A stretch of 64,000 nucleotides of DNA from Paenibacillus bouchesdurhonensis (GTDB lineage: Bacteria; Bacillota; Bacilli; Paenibacillales; Paenibacillaceae): the NCBI RefSeq assembly GCF_900155685.1, contig NZ_LT732548.1, positions 1,880,696 through 1,944,695 on the forward strand. The letters run 5' to 3'. This document shows positions 9,084 to 18,701 of the stretch, piece by piece. A program made the translations under genes and the position numbers. Every line of letters starts with the position of its first letter. Positions within the stretch are counted from its first letter, which is position 1. Below the pieces are notes generated by a model. That model was not told the DNA's origin. It saw only the letters and a program-made list of their open reading frames with translations, and did not search any database.

Positions 9084-9112
9084 TTGTTGATATAGGACAA
9101 AGGAATTAATTT
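9084..9112 (+). promoter_or_regulatory. Candidate promoter of the cas operon
   Basis: TTGTTG and TAATTT are separated by 17 bases, placing a start point near 9119, about 40 bases before the cas3 ATG. The -10 match is modest. No other good promoter is seen between the amidase terminator and cas3. Confidence 0.3.
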
Positions 9113-9157
9113 AATGTCGTCATTTGGTAAATGATGTTATGTGGGGGTGGGGGAGCC

Positions 9158-11596
9158 ATGCATTACATTGCTCATATTAGAGAAGCGGATCATCGACACC
9201 AGACCGTTGAAGAGCATTTATTAGGGGTAATGGTTTTAGCTGAAGCTTATGGTGAGAAGCTAGGAATTAAGCATATTACGGGATTGGCCGGTATGCTTCA
9301 CGATTTAGGGAAATACACTGTTGAATTCAGGGAATATATTTTAGAAGCAGTAAATAACCCGGATTCTCCACCTGCTAGAGGAAGTGTTGATCATTCGACA
9401 GCAGGCGGGAAGCTATTATATCAACTCTTCCATACGAGCAAAGCGGTGAAGGAACATAGATACCGTGGAATTTTAGCGGAAGTCGTGGGAAACGCAATCA
9501 TTTCTCATCATTCTTATTTACAGGATTTTTTGAGCCCAGAATTGGAATCCAAATATTTGTTTCGCGTAAGAGACCAGAAACTCGATAAGTTCGATGAGAC
9601 AGTGGAGTTATTTTTTAAGTATGTAATGAAAGAGTCTGAATTCTATCATTATGTGGATCAAGCCGCGGATGAACTGGAGAAATTTCTATCGAAAGGTTCT
9701 TCAGCAAGTAACGAGAATAAGCTGATGTTTTTAAGCAAATTTGTATTTAGCGCACTAATTGATGCCGATCGAACAAACACCCGCCTGTTTGAAGAGAATA
9801 TCACGGTGGACTCTGGCCCGAATACAAAAGGAATATTTGACGCTTATTACGACAGGCTTATGGCAAAGATGGATTCTTTTGCTGAGCAAACCGATGCTCC
9901 TTCCCGAATTAATCAGTTAAGAAGAGAAATGTCCGAGCAGTGCGAACAATTTGCAGAGAAGCCATCTGGCATATATACCTTATCCATCCCGACGGGGGGC
10001 GGCAAAACTTTAGCAAGTCTAAGATATGCTCTTAAGCATGCCAAGCTCTATCACAAAAAGCATATTATTTATGTTGTACCATATACAACGATCATTGAGC
10101 AGAATGCGGAGGAAGTACGCAAGCTCCTAAAGGATGACATGCACATCTTAGAGCACCATTCGAACGTGATCGATGATGCGGATGAGGACGATGAACTTTG
10201 GGATGGCATCATGAATGCTAAGCAGAAACTCAAACTGGCTAAAGATAACTGGGATGCCCCCATTATTTTCACAACGATGGTTCAATTTTTAAATGTTTTC
10301 TATGCCAAAGGAAGTAGGAATATACGTCGGCTTCATAACTTAAGTGAATCGGTCATTATTTTTGATGAAGTGCAAAAGGTTCCTATTCCGTGCGTTTCTT
10401 TATTTAATCAAGCGCTAAATTTTTTAGAGGTTTATTGCCATTCTAGTATTGTGCTGTGTACAGCAACTCAACCGGCTTTAGACTTTGTAGAACATAAGCT
10501 TGATCTCAAACCAGATTCTGAGATGATCTTGAACCTCCCACAGGTCATTGAGGCATTCAAGCGAGTTGAAATTATAGATCATGCTTCGGATGAGGAATTT
10601 AACAATGAGAAGCTCGCGGACTTTATTGGCGAAAAATTAAACAAGCTTCAAAGTGTGCTGGTCATTTTGAATACGAAAACAGTTGTTAAGAGTTTATACC
10701 TTCAATTGAAAGAAAGGTATAGTGATATTCCTTTATATCACCTAAGTACATCTATGTGCGCTGCTCATCGAAATCAGATTTTGGGAGAAGTCCGGCAGCA
10801 TCTTGAGAATAGAACTGAGGTTATATGTATAAGCACACAGTTAATAGAAGCGGGAGTAGATGTTAGCTTCGAATGCGTCATTCGTTCTCTTGCGGGTCTG
10901 GATTCGATTGCTCAAGCAGCGGGGAGATGCAACCGGCATGGAGAACGAGCCTTACGGCAAGTATATGTCATTGACCATGTAGAAGAGAATTTGAAGCATC
11001 TGAAGGAAATCAGAATGGGTAAACAAATATCCAAAAAAATGCTCATCGATCTTAAGCGGGATCAGACGGCGCATGGCGGGGATATTTTATCGGATGTAGC
11101 GATGGATTGGTACTTTAAACAGCTTTATAGAGAATTTGACAATGATGTGGATTATTATATACCACAACTACGGAAGAAAATGACGGAGCTGCTTTCGGCG
11201 GCTAAAGCGGATAACACATATACTCAGGCTTTTTATAGCAAGCGAAACGAAGCTCTGCCCTTATTTCTAGCTAACAGCTATAGAACAGCGGCTGAGCATT
11301 TCCGGGTCATTGACAATCTTACCACGTCTGTGATCGTTCCTTATCGCCATGAAGGGAAGGAGATTATTGCAGAGTTAAATGGCGAGAGAAGTATCGCGGA
11401 CTTAACCCAGTTATTACGGAGAGCGCAGCAATATACGATTCATTTGTTTGATCATGAATTACAGTTATTATCCAAAAATAGCGGATTGGAGAGCTGCCTG
11501 GATGGGAAGGTGCTGGTCTTAAAAGAAGGGGCTTATAGCGAGGAATTTGGATTGGATATCGAGAACGATAGTGGGTTTGATTTGAGTATGTTTTAA
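9158..11596 (+). CDS. cas3: Cas3 HD nuclease-helicase (type I-C)
   Basis: Fused effector nuclease-helicase that is recruited by Cascade to degrade invading DNA. The N-terminal HD domain carries MLHDLGKY (H48, D49) and further conserved His residues. The helicase has Walker A TGGGKT (279-284), a DEVQ box (403-406) and a motif VI region with [11 protein letters not shown]. The start was set at the ATG at 9158, directly after GGGGGAGCC; an upstream ATG at 9131 has no ribosome site. At 812 residues the length is usual. It is first in an operon arranged as in type I-C, 29 bases before cas5c. All catalytic motifs look intact, so interference should be functional. Confidence 0.97.
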   Translation: MHYIAHIREADHRHQTVEEHLLGVMVLAEAYGEKLGIKHITGLAGMLHDLGKYTVEFREYILEAVNNPDSPPARGSVDHSTAGGKLLYQLFHTSKAVKEHRYRGILAEVVGNAIISHHSYLQDFLSPELESKYLFRVRDQKLDKFDETVELFFKYVMKESEFYHYVDQAADELEKFLSKGSSASNENKLMFLSKFVFSALIDADRTNTRLFEENITVDSGPNTKGIFDAYYDRLMAKMDSFAEQTDAPSRINQLRREMSEQCEQFAEKPSGIYTLSIPTGGGKTLASLRYALKHAKLYHKKHIIYVVPYTTIIEQNAEEVRKLLKDDMHILEHHSNVIDDADEDDELWDGIMNAKQKLKLAKDNWDAPIIFTTMVQFLNVFYAKGSRNIRRLHNLSESVIIFDEVQKVPIPCVSLFNQALNFLEVYCHSSIVLCTATQPALDFVEHKLDLKPDSEMILNLPQVIEAFKRVEIIDHASDEEFNNEKLADFIGEKLNKLQSVLVILNTKTVVKSLYLQLKERYSDIPLYHLSTSMCAAHRNQILGEVRQHLENRTEVICISTQLIEAGVDVSFECVIRSLAGLDSIAQAAGRCNRHGERALRQVYVIDHVEENLKHLKEIRMGKQISKKMLIDLKRDQTAHGGDILSDVAMDWYFKQLYREFDNDVDYYIPQLRKKMTELLSAAKADNTYTQAFYSKRNEALPLFLANSYRTAAEHFRVIDNLTTSVIVPYRHEGKEIIAELNGERSIADLTQLLRRAQQYTIHLFDHELQLLSKNSGLESCLDGKVLVLKEGAYSEEFGLDIENDSGFDLSMF

Positions 11597-11625
11597 TCAG
11601 TCCAACGAGAAAGGAGGTGAGTTCT

Positions 11626-12345
11626 ATGCGAAATTCAATCGAGTTTGAGGTATACGGTGACTATGCGCTTTTTACGGACCCGTTAACCAAGATGGGTGGA
11701 GAGAAGCTGAGCTACCAGATTCCCACATACCAGTCGCTCAAAGGAATCGTTGAAAGCATTTATTGGAAGCCGACTTTAATCATGATCGTCGACGAAGTTC
11801 GAGTGATGAATGCGATACGCATGGAATCCAAAGGCATTCGTCCCATAGATTATAGCGGCGGGAATACGTTGGCCAATTACACTTATATTAGGCAACCAAG
11901 GTATCAGGTTAGAGCGCATTTCGAATTTAACATGAACCGTCCAGACATGGCCTATGATCGCAACGAGCACAAGCATCATAATATGCTGAAGCGAGCGGTT
12001 AAGGCCGGAGGACGCAGAGATATTTTCCTTGGTGCCCGGGAATGTCAGGGCTATGTTGAACCTTGCGTGTTTGGAGAAGGCAAAGGGGCTTATGACGATG
12101 TAGAAGAATTGTATTTCGGTCATATGGTACACGGCATCAATTACCCGGATGAGACGGGCCGGGATCAGATGGAAGTCCGTTTGTGGAACCCTGTGATGAG
12201 AAACGGCATAATTCAATTTAAACGGCCAGAGGAATGTACAAAGGTTCGCAAAGTTTCCGATATGAAGCCGAAGGTTTTTGATCCATCTAACGTTGAGTCC
12301 GTAGAGGAATTATTTTCACAAATTGGAGAGGAGGGCAAGGGATGA
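11626..12345 (+). CDS. cas5c: Cas5c (Cas5d) crRNA-processing subunit
   Basis: In type I-C, which has no Cas6, Cas5c cuts the precursor crRNA and stays on the 5' handle in Cascade. The 240-residue protein shows the family block [16 protein letters not shown] followed by [13 protein letters not shown]. It also has the Tyr of SIYWKPT and a KHH cluster (NEHKHHNML), which are plausible counterparts of the Tyr/Lys/His catalytic residues described for Bacillus Cas5d. The ATG at 11626 follows AAAGGAGGTGA at ideal spacing, so it is preferred over the in-frame GTG at 11617. The stop overlaps cas8c by four bases. Confidence 0.95.
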   Translation: MRNSIEFEVYGDYALFTDPLTKMGGEKLSYQIPTYQSLKGIVESIYWKPTLIMIVDEVRVMNAIRMESKGIRPIDYSGGNTLANYTYIRQPRYQVRAHFEFNMNRPDMAYDRNEHKHHNMLKRAVKAGGRRDIFLGARECQGYVEPCVFGEGKGAYDDVEELYFGHMVHGINYPDETGRDQMEVRLWNPVMRNGIIQFKRPEECTKVRKVSDMKPKVFDPSNVESVEELFSQIGEEGKG

Positions 12346-14249
12346 GCTGGTTATTGCATTTGTATAAGACCTATGAATCGAATCTGGATCGTGTCGGTGA
12401 AATTGAGAAGAAATACAATGATCGCGAGTATACCCTTCTGCCCGTCTCTCATACAACGCAAAATGCGCATATTGAAGTAGAAGTTACTGAAGATGGAGAG
12501 TTTCACTCCGCGTTCGTTATTGATAAAAATGATGCGAGTACTCTTATACCATGCACAGAGGAATCAGCAAGCCGGGCTGGAGCAAAAATAGCGCCTTACC
12601 CGCTGCACGATAAATTAAGCTATGTTGCTGGAGACTTTGTTGCTTATGGCGGGCAAATCAAGAAAGAAGAGCCATTTACATATTACATCAAACAACTGGA
12701 AGATTGGGCTCAATCACCTTACGCTACAGCCAAGGTTTGCAGCATTTATAACTATTTAAAAAAAGGCCAATTAATACAAGACCTAGTCCATGCGAAGATT
12801 TTATGCGTTGATGCGGATAACAAGCTAATTGAGAAATGGGATAAAAAATACGAGTCGCTGTATCCGGAGAAACCTCTTATTTTCTCAACGGTAGCCGGGG
12901 GGCAAGACAGTGCTTTTATCCGCTTCAATGTGCACTCTCCCAAAGAGATTTTGACAAAAGTGTGGAAAGATCGGGAGATGTACGATTCCTTCATTAGATA
13001 TTATCAGAATTTATTGGGCGGCGAAGACATTTGTTACGTAACTGGCCAAAAGCTGCCGAGCACGGACAAGCATGCGAATAAAATCAGAAATGCAGCGGAT
13101 AAGGCGAAGCTCATATCTGCTAACGATACTAGCGGATTTACGTTCAGGGGGCGTTTTAGTCAAAGTAACGAAGTCGCCAGTATCAGCTACGAAGTATCTC
13201 AAAAAGCCCATAATGCCTTGAAGTGGCTGATTAACCGCCAAGCCAAAATTATAGATCAACGCGTATTTCTGGTATGGGGCAACGACATGCCGGATATCGC
13301 GGATCCGACAGAAGACACTTACTCCATTGATCCTACGCCTGTTACGGTGGTGCAAAGAAAATCATTTACAAACCAAGAATTTGCGAATGAGGTTTCTAAG
13401 GCTTTGGAAGGGTATAGAAACGATATTTCATCGAAATCCCAAGTCAACATCATGATCCTTGACTCGGCCACCACTGGGCGAATGGCTGTATTGTACTATC
13501 GACACATGGATAAAGAGCTGTATTTGGACAGACTGGTGAAGTGGCACTCGACCTGTGTATGGCTGCATCGTTATCGGAAGAATGAACAAGGTGAATTTGT
13601 TCAATTCTATGGGGCTCCGGCTACCAAGGATATTGCTTTCGCAGCGTATGGGCCAAGAGCTAACGAGAAAGTCGTAAAAGGATTAATGGAGCGCATGCTG
13701 CCATGCATTGTGGATGATCTAAAAATTCCCCAAGACATTGTGACCAGCGTATATCAGCGTGCCTCCAATCCAGTTTCTATGGAAAAATGGGAGTGGGAGA
13801 AGACTTTGAGTATTGCCTGCGCCCTAATTAACAGACAGGAGGGATTCAAGTTGGCATTAGACATGGAAAGTAATGATCGCGACTATCTATTCGGACGATT
13901 GTTGGCAGTTGCAGATGTTTTGGAAAGATCAGCTTTAGGACGGGAGGAGACGCGAGCGAGCAATGCCATTCGTTATATGAATGCTTTTTCGCGGCACCCC
14001 GCAAGAACCTGGATGACGATTCAACAGAGCCTGCAGCCGTATCAGGCCCGAATGGGAACGAAAGCTTCATACTTATCTAAAATCATTGATGAAGTGGCTT
14101 CCAGAATAAAGATCGAAGATTTCAACAACAGGCCGTTATCTGGAAAATATTTATTGGGCTTCTATAGCCAACGCCACGAGCTCTATCAGAAGAGGGAAAA
14201 TAATAAAGATGCTGTAGAAGCATCTAATGAAGAGGAGAAATCAATATGA
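12342..14249 (+). CDS. cas8c: Cas8c (Csd1) Cascade large subunit
   Basis: 635-residue large subunit of type I-C Cascade, expected to recognise the PAM and recruit Cas3. In I-C systems an internal start in cas8c can also produce a small subunit (Cas11c) from the C-terminal part. Recognition rests on the locus position between cas5c and cas7, the length, and family-like segments such as [18 protein letters not shown] near residue 230. It overlaps both neighbours by ATGA, so translation is coupled through the three Cascade genes. An in-frame ATG at 13863 (DMESNDRDY, ~508) lies where an internal Cas11 start would be expected, but I see no decisive ribosome site there. Confidence 0.93.
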   Translation: MSWLLHLYKTYESNLDRVGEIEKKYNDREYTLLPVSHTTQNAHIEVEVTEDGEFHSAFVIDKNDASTLIPCTEESASRAGAKIAPYPLHDKLSYVAGDFVAYGGQIKKEEPFTYYIKQLEDWAQSPYATAKVCSIYNYLKKGQLIQDLVHAKILCVDADNKLIEKWDKKYESLYPEKPLIFSTVAGGQDSAFIRFNVHSPKEILTKVWKDREMYDSFIRYYQNLLGGEDICYVTGQKLPSTDKHANKIRNAADKAKLISANDTSGFTFRGRFSQSNEVASISYEVSQKAHNALKWLINRQAKIIDQRVFLVWGNDMPDIADPTEDTYSIDPTPVTVVQRKSFTNQEFANEVSKALEGYRNDISSKSQVNIMILDSATTGRMAVLYYRHMDKELYLDRLVKWHSTCVWLHRYRKNEQGEFVQFYGAPATKDIAFAAYGPRANEKVVKGLMERMLPCIVDDLKIPQDIVTSVYQRASNPVSMEKWEWEKTLSIACALINRQEGFKLALDMESNDRDYLFGRLLAVADVLERSALGREETRASNAIRYMNAFSRHPARTWMTIQQSLQPYQARMGTKASYLSKIIDEVASRIKIEDFNNRPLSGKYLLGFYSQRHELYQKRENNKDAVEASNEEEKSI

Positions 14250-15109
14250 CCATTTTAGATCATAAAATAGACTTTGCCGTAGTTCTATCCGTGACGAATG
14301 CCAATCCCAATGGTGATCCGTTAAATGGAAACCGTCCAAGACAAAATTATGATGGTCACGGTGAAATTTCGGATGTTGCGATTAAGCGTAAAATCAGGAA
14401 CCGTCTACAAGACATGGGAGAATCCATATTTGTTCAGTCCAATGACCGTAAGTCAGATTCGTTTAACAGTTTGAGAGAGCGAGCGGATGCCAACGCAGAA
14501 TTGGAGAAAATTCTAAAGTCCAAGACCAGCTCGAGTGATGATTTTGCTAGAATAGCCTGCCAGGAATGGCTGGATGTTCGCAGCTTTGGACAAGTATTTG
14601 CATTTAAAAGCTCCGACAAAAGCGGGAGCGTCTCTGTCGGTGTTAGAGGGCCGGTATCCATTCACACGGCTGTGAGTGTTGATCCTATTAATATTACAAG
14701 TATGCAAATTACGAAGAGCGTCAACTCCGAGCCGGGCAAGGAGCGCGGTTCAGATACGATGGGAATGAAGCATCGCGTAGACTTCGGGCTATATGTTTTT
14801 TACGGAAGTATTAATACGCAATTGGCTGAGAAAACGGAATTTACGCAAGAGGATGCAAAAAAGATTAAGCAGGCGCTGGTCACTCTGTTTGAAAATGACG
14901 CATCGGCGGCAAGACCGGATGGAAGCATGGAAATTCATAAGGTCTATTGGTGGGAGCATAGTTCCAAGCTTGGCCAGTATTCTTCTGCCAAAGTCCATCG
15001 TTCGCTAAAGGTGACGTCTCGGTCGGAAGAGCCTAAATCTTTTGAGGATTATTCGCTTGAACTTATTGAATTAGAAGGATTAAAGGTTGACGTGATAGAT
15101 GGCCTTTAA
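14246..15109 (+). CDS. cas7: Cas7c (Csd2) Cascade backbone
   Basis: 287-residue RNA-binding backbone subunit that polymerises along the crRNA spacer. It has the N-terminal NANPNGDPLNGNRPR block and the middle TSMQITKSVN segment of the Cas7/Csd2 family, plus the family's YVFYGSIN strand. It starts inside the cas8c stop (ATGA) with GAAGAGGAGAAA upstream, and its end overlaps the start of cas4 by 11 bases. No sign of damage. Confidence 0.95.
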   Translation: MTILDHKIDFAVVLSVTNANPNGDPLNGNRPRQNYDGHGEISDVAIKRKIRNRLQDMGESIFVQSNDRKSDSFNSLRERADANAELEKILKSKTSSSDDFARIACQEWLDVRSFGQVFAFKSSDKSGSVSVGVRGPVSIHTAVSVDPINITSMQITKSVNSEPGKERGSDTMGMKHRVDFGLYVFYGSINTQLAEKTEFTQEDAKKIKQALVTLFENDASAARPDGSMEIHKVYWWEHSSKLGQYSSAKVHRSLKVTSRSEEPKSFEDYSLELIELEGLKVDVIDGL

Positions 15110-15758
15110 GGAAGATGACGATTACCTCATGTTATCGGGGATACAGCATTTTCAATTTTGCAAACGACAATGGGCGCTTATTCATATTGAGCAGCAATGG
15201 GAAGAGAACGTGAGAACGATTGAAGGACAATATCTCCATCAGAAGGCCGATCAGCCATGGATCAGAGAGAAGCGTGGGAACAAACTCATTGTAAGAGCAA
15301 TGCCCGTCAAGTCTGCTGAACTTAAGATCACAGGTGTATGCGATGTAGTAGAGTTCGTTAGGGACGATGAGGGTGTAGAGATTCAAGGTGCTGAAGGGAA
15401 ATATCATGCTTACCCGATTGAATACAAACGGGGAAAGCCAAAATTGAATGATGCGGACTTATTGCAACTAACTGCTCAGGCCATATGTCTGGAAGAAATG
15501 CTGTTATGCAATATAGACAAAGGTTTTATGTTTTACAATGAAATAAAGCATAGAGTCGAGGTTGGATTAACTGCGGAAATGAAAGGTAAAGTGAGAACGC
15601 TCGTCTCCGAAATGCAGGATTACTACATTCGCAGACTAACACCGAAAGTCAAGACGGGTTCTTTTTGCAAAAGCTGTTCCCTTCATTTTATTTGTTTACC
15701 GGAATTAATGAATAAAAGGTCTGTAAAGAGTTATATTGAAGGGAAAATCAAGGAATGA
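15099..15758 (+). CDS. cas4: Cas4 adaptation exonuclease
   Basis: 219-residue RecB-like nuclease that trims prespacers and selects PAM ends together with Cas1-Cas2. An iron-sulphur cluster is indicated by Cys21 (QFCKRQW) and the C-terminal triplet Cys190, Cys193 and Cys199. Nuclease residues are visible in the GVCDVVEF and PIEYKRGKPK segments (RecB motifs II and III). It overlaps cas7 by 11 bases and cas1 by four, so its expression is coupled to both the effector and adaptation genes. Confidence 0.95.
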   Translation: MAFKEDDDYLMLSGIQHFQFCKRQWALIHIEQQWEENVRTIEGQYLHQKADQPWIREKRGNKLIVRAMPVKSAELKITGVCDVVEFVRDDEGVEIQGAEGKYHAYPIEYKRGKPKLNDADLLQLTAQAICLEEMLLCNIDKGFMFYNEIKHRVEVGLTAEMKGKVRTLVSEMQDYYIRRLTPKVKTGSFCKSCSLHFICLPELMNKRSVKSYIEGKIKE

Positions 15759-16786
15759 AGAAGCTGCTGAATACGCTATTTATTACGCAACCAGATGTTT
15801 ATTTATCCTTAGATGGAGATAATGTTGTTCTTCTCAAAGAGCAGGAGAAGCTCGGAAGGCTGCCGCTTCACAATCTGGAATCCATCGTAGCATTTGGTTA
15901 TACGGGGGCAAGTCCAGCATTTATGGGGTATTGTGCAGACAGGAACATTTCATTGGTGTTTCTAACCATGAGCGGAAGATTTCTCGCTAGAGTCATTGGC
16001 GCAAGCAAAGGCAATGTTGTTCTGCGGAAGAAACAATACCTGCTTTCGGAAAATGAGCTTCTCTCCGCTAAAATAGCTCGGAATTTTATTGTAGGCAAAA
16101 TTTTTAATCATAAATGGATGATTGAGAGAATGACCCGGGACTATCCGCTTCGTGTGAATGTAGATCAATTTAAAGAAATGTCCCAGCACCTATCGTCTAT
16201 TATGATGGATGTAAGAGTATGCGAGGATCTGGAGCGATTAAGGGGCTTAGAGGGTCAAGCCGCTGTCAGCTACAATGCATTGCTGGATCAAATGATCCTG
16301 CAACAGAAAGAACATTTTTATTTCCGTACCCGTTCAAGAAGACCGCCAATGGATAACGTAAATGCTATGCTGTCGCTAGCTTATACTTTGTTAGCTAACG
16401 ATACGGCATCGGCCTTAGAAGCGGTAGGGCTTGATGCATATGTTGGTTTCTTACATCGGGATCGCCCCGGACGAGCTTCATTAGCCTTAGATGTTATGGA
16501 AGAGCTGCGAGGAATCTACGCTGACAAGTTCGTTCTAACTTTAATTAACAAGAAAATCGTCAACCATGAGGACTTCCTTCATAAAGAGAATGGTGCTGTG
16601 ATCATGACGGATGAAGCAAGAAAAAAATTCTTGGCAGCTTGGCAGAACAAGAAGCAAGAGAAGATTACACACCCGTATCTCGGCGAGAAAATTTCATGGG
16701 GACTTGTGCCCTATGCACAGGCATTGCTGCTGGCGCGTCATTTACGTAATGACTTGGATGAATATCCTCCAATTCTATGGAAGTAG
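15755..16786 (+). CDS. cas1: Cas1 integrase (type I-C)
   Basis: 343-residue metal-dependent integrase that joins new spacers at the leader end of the array. The likely metal ligands are E166 (RGLEGQAA), H234 (GFLHRDRPG) and D246 (ALDVMEEL), at the usual spacing for Cas1. The ATG overlaps the cas4 stop by ATGA, and cas2 follows nine bases after the stop. All signature residues are present, so adaptation is probably active, in line with the uniform repeats near the leader. Confidence 0.96.
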   Translation: MKKLLNTLFITQPDVYLSLDGDNVVLLKEQEKLGRLPLHNLESIVAFGYTGASPAFMGYCADRNISLVFLTMSGRFLARVIGASKGNVVLRKKQYLLSENELLSAKIARNFIVGKIFNHKWMIERMTRDYPLRVNVDQFKEMSQHLSSIMMDVRVCEDLERLRGLEGQAAVSYNALLDQMILQQKEHFYFRTRSRRPPMDNVNAMLSLAYTLLANDTASALEAVGLDAYVGFLHRDRPGRASLALDVMEELRGIYADKFVLTLINKKIVNHEDFLHKENGAVIMTDEARKKFLAAWQNKKQEKITHPYLGEKISWGLVPYAQALLLARHLRNDLDEYPPILWK

Positions 16787-16795
16787 GTGTGAGAT

Positions 16796-17086
16796 ATGCT
16801 AGTATTAATTACGTATGATGTAAGTACGGTGAGCAGTGCCGGGCAACGGAGATTACGGAGGGTATCCAAAGTGTGCCAAAACTATGGACAGCGTGTGCAA
16901 AATTCAGTATTTGAATGTGTTGTTGATGCAGCTCAATTTACAACCCTAAAGCTAAAGCTTATGGATATTATTGATCCTGACCAGGACAGTCTGCGTTTCT
17001 ATCAGCTCGGGAATAACTATAAGAATAAGGTTGAGCACATCGGTGTCAAAGAGTCACTAGATTTGGAAGGGCCCTTAATTCTGTAA
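16796..17086 (+). CDS. cas2: Cas2
   Basis: 96-residue ferredoxin-fold partner of Cas1. The conserved first strand LVLITYDVST carries Asp8. The length is normal and the GGTGTGAGAT segment ahead of the ATG can serve as ribosome site. It is the last cas gene; the array leader begins directly at its stop codon. Confidence 0.96.
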   Translation: MLVLITYDVSTVSSAGQRRLRRVSKVCQNYGQRVQNSVFECVVDAAQFTTLKLKLMDIIDPDQDSLRFYQLGNNYKNKVEHIGVKESLDLEGPLIL

Positions 17087-17256
17087 GGTGCGAATGTGAA
17101 GCGAACATGATTTTCCAGGGACATTCGCACCAGGAAATAAACTTAAATTATATATAATGGAAAAATATACATGAGAAATATTTTAAAAAATAACTATTAT
17201 TAGTAATTTTATTCTTGTATTTGCGATTATGGGGCCATTATACCCTAAAAATCGCT
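17087..17256 (+). promoter_or_regulatory. CRISPR leader with 11-bp inverted repeat
   Basis: 170-base AT-rich leader between the cas2 stop and the first repeat. It opens with a perfect inverted repeat, GGTGCGAATGT at 17087-17097 and ACATTCGCACC at 17121-17131, with a 23-base loop. A TATAAT box lies at 17153-17158, but its -35 partner is poor. The leader must drive the + strand precursor crRNA, because the repeats end in ATTGAAAT on this strand. Confidence 0.75.
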
Positions 17257-18354
17257 GTCGCATCCCTCGCGGATGCGTGGATTGAAATCAAAAAATTCCC
17301 GGCTATATGTGATCTCAAAATTAGTCGCATCCCTCGCGGATGCGTGGATTGAAATCTCCTGTACCGATTCAAATCAGCGGCGTAATTGAGTCGCATCCCT
17401 CGCGGATGCGTGGATTGAAATATTAAATAAGCCATGGGTTATTCCATGGCTATGTCGCATCCCTCGCGGATGCGTGGATTGAAATATTCCGCAATGACCA
17501 TCGACCCAATACCATTGCGTTGAGTCGCATCCCTCGCGGATGCGTGGATTGAAATTCTAAGCTGCTCCTCGTCTTGCATTTCTATATAAGTCGCATCCCT
17601 CGCGGATGCGTGGATTGAAATCGCTATGCGTGTGGGTAACCATTGGAATATCACCGTCGCATCCCTCGCGGATGCGTGGATTGAAATTAGACCTAATACT
17701 AGAGAGCGTGGCGAATTCCCTAGGGTCGCATCCCTCGCGGATGCGTGGATTGAAATTTTTTAGCAGGGAACAGAATTGATCCCAAGTAATGTCGCATCCC
17801 TCGCGGATGCGTGGATTGAAATAAACCGTGGATAGTGTTGAGAAAATCTATATCGTCGCATCCCTCGCGGATGCGTGGATTGAAATTACGTGGCGAAGAA
17901 TTAAATGCAGTATTTGAAGCTGTCGCATCCCTCGCGGATGCGTGGATTGAAATCTGTACCAAGCGACCCCGTCGGTAGAACTCAATTAAAGTCGCATCCC
18001 TCGCGGATGCGTGGATTGAAATCTTCTCTGGATAAAGGGATGCCAAGGATTCTTGTAGTCGCATCCCTCGCGGATGCGTGGATTGAAATAGATCTAAGAT
18101 CGAAAAGGATCCATCATACGAAAGTCGCATCCCTCGCGGATGCGTGGATTGAAATGCTGATCGAGCAGGAATATAGCTTGTAGCTCTTGGTCGCATCCCT
18201 CGCGGATGCGTGGATTGAAATACATCACGATATGCGCTGGCGCTGGTAGGTGGTCGCGTCGCATCCTCGTGGATGCGTGGATTGAAATTTCGCGGATTGT
18301 GTAGTCTAGTTCGTTGTAATCGGTCGCATCCCTCGCGGATGCGTGGATTGAAAT
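17257..18354 (+). CRISPR. Type I-C CRISPR array, 17 repeats and 16 spacers
   Basis: The 32-base repeat begins GTCGCATCCCTC and ends GTGGATTGAAAT. Repeat starts: 17257, 17324, 17390, 17454, 17524, 17590, 17656, 17725, 17791, 17855, 17922, 17991, 18058, 18124, 18190, 18258, 18323. Spacers are 32-38 bases, mostly 34. Each repeat holds a 7-bp stem CGCATCC/GGATGCG with a CTCGC loop. Processing by Cas5c after the stem would leave an 11-base 5' handle. All repeats are identical except the sixteenth (18258-18288), which is 31 bases. The leader is on the left, so the altered repeat is at the old, distal end. Confidence 0.99.
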
Positions 18355-18374
18355 TTATTCTATAGTAGATTTTA

Positions 18375-18506
18375 TTACCCATTTTCAAGCGCTTCGTTTG
18401 CGATTTCCTTCATGACAAAATAGTCATCTTCAAATGAATCAGAATCATATTCTTGAATCTGTCTTAGTACTTCAATAGTGATTTCAAACATTTTTTGTTC
18501 AATCAT
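18375..18506 (-). CDS. Small acidic protein, 43 aa, unknown function
   Basis: Begins MIEQKMFEITIEVLRQIQEY and is rich in Asp/Glu in the middle (DSDSFEDDYF). It is predicted helical, with no signal or membrane segment. The ATG at 18506 is preceded by GTAGGGGACTC, a fair ribosome site. It is transcribed towards the CRISPR array and stops 20 bases from the last repeat. I do not recognise a family. The acidic composition resembles many small regulators and some DNA-mimic inhibitors, but nothing in the sequence proves such a role. It could also be a chance ORF. Confidence 0.45.
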   Translation of the reverse strand: MIEQKMFEITIEVLRQIQEYDSDSFEDDYFVMKEIANEALENG

Positions 18507-18576
18507 GAGTCCCCTACTTCTTAAAATATGTACTTAACCCTAAAAATGATATTTTGTTAAAAGGTGCAATTTATCG

Positions 18577-18604
18577 TTGTGAAATTAGATAAATATGGTA
18601 TTAT
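18577..18604 (+). promoter_or_regulatory. Promoter of the exported-protein gene
   Basis: TTGTGA and TATTAT are separated by 16 bases. The next feature downstream is GGAGGG at about 18636 with an ATG at 18647. The spacing and boxes fit a vegetative promoter. Confidence 0.5.
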
Positions 18605-18701
18605 GATTGCGTCGGCCGACATAGTATGATAAATGGAGGGAAGTCAATGAAGTCTATTTAAGTGGATACTCAGTTTATCGTTATTAGTACTGATAGCGCC
18701 T

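Noticed and set aside
17238-18388. Minus-strand ORFs of 65, 71 and 222 codons with repeated SIHASARDAT / STHPRGMR peptides, and a 92-codon plus-strand ORF
   Set aside because: They are translations of the CRISPR repeats; the repeat happens to lack stops in several frames. No ribosome sites.
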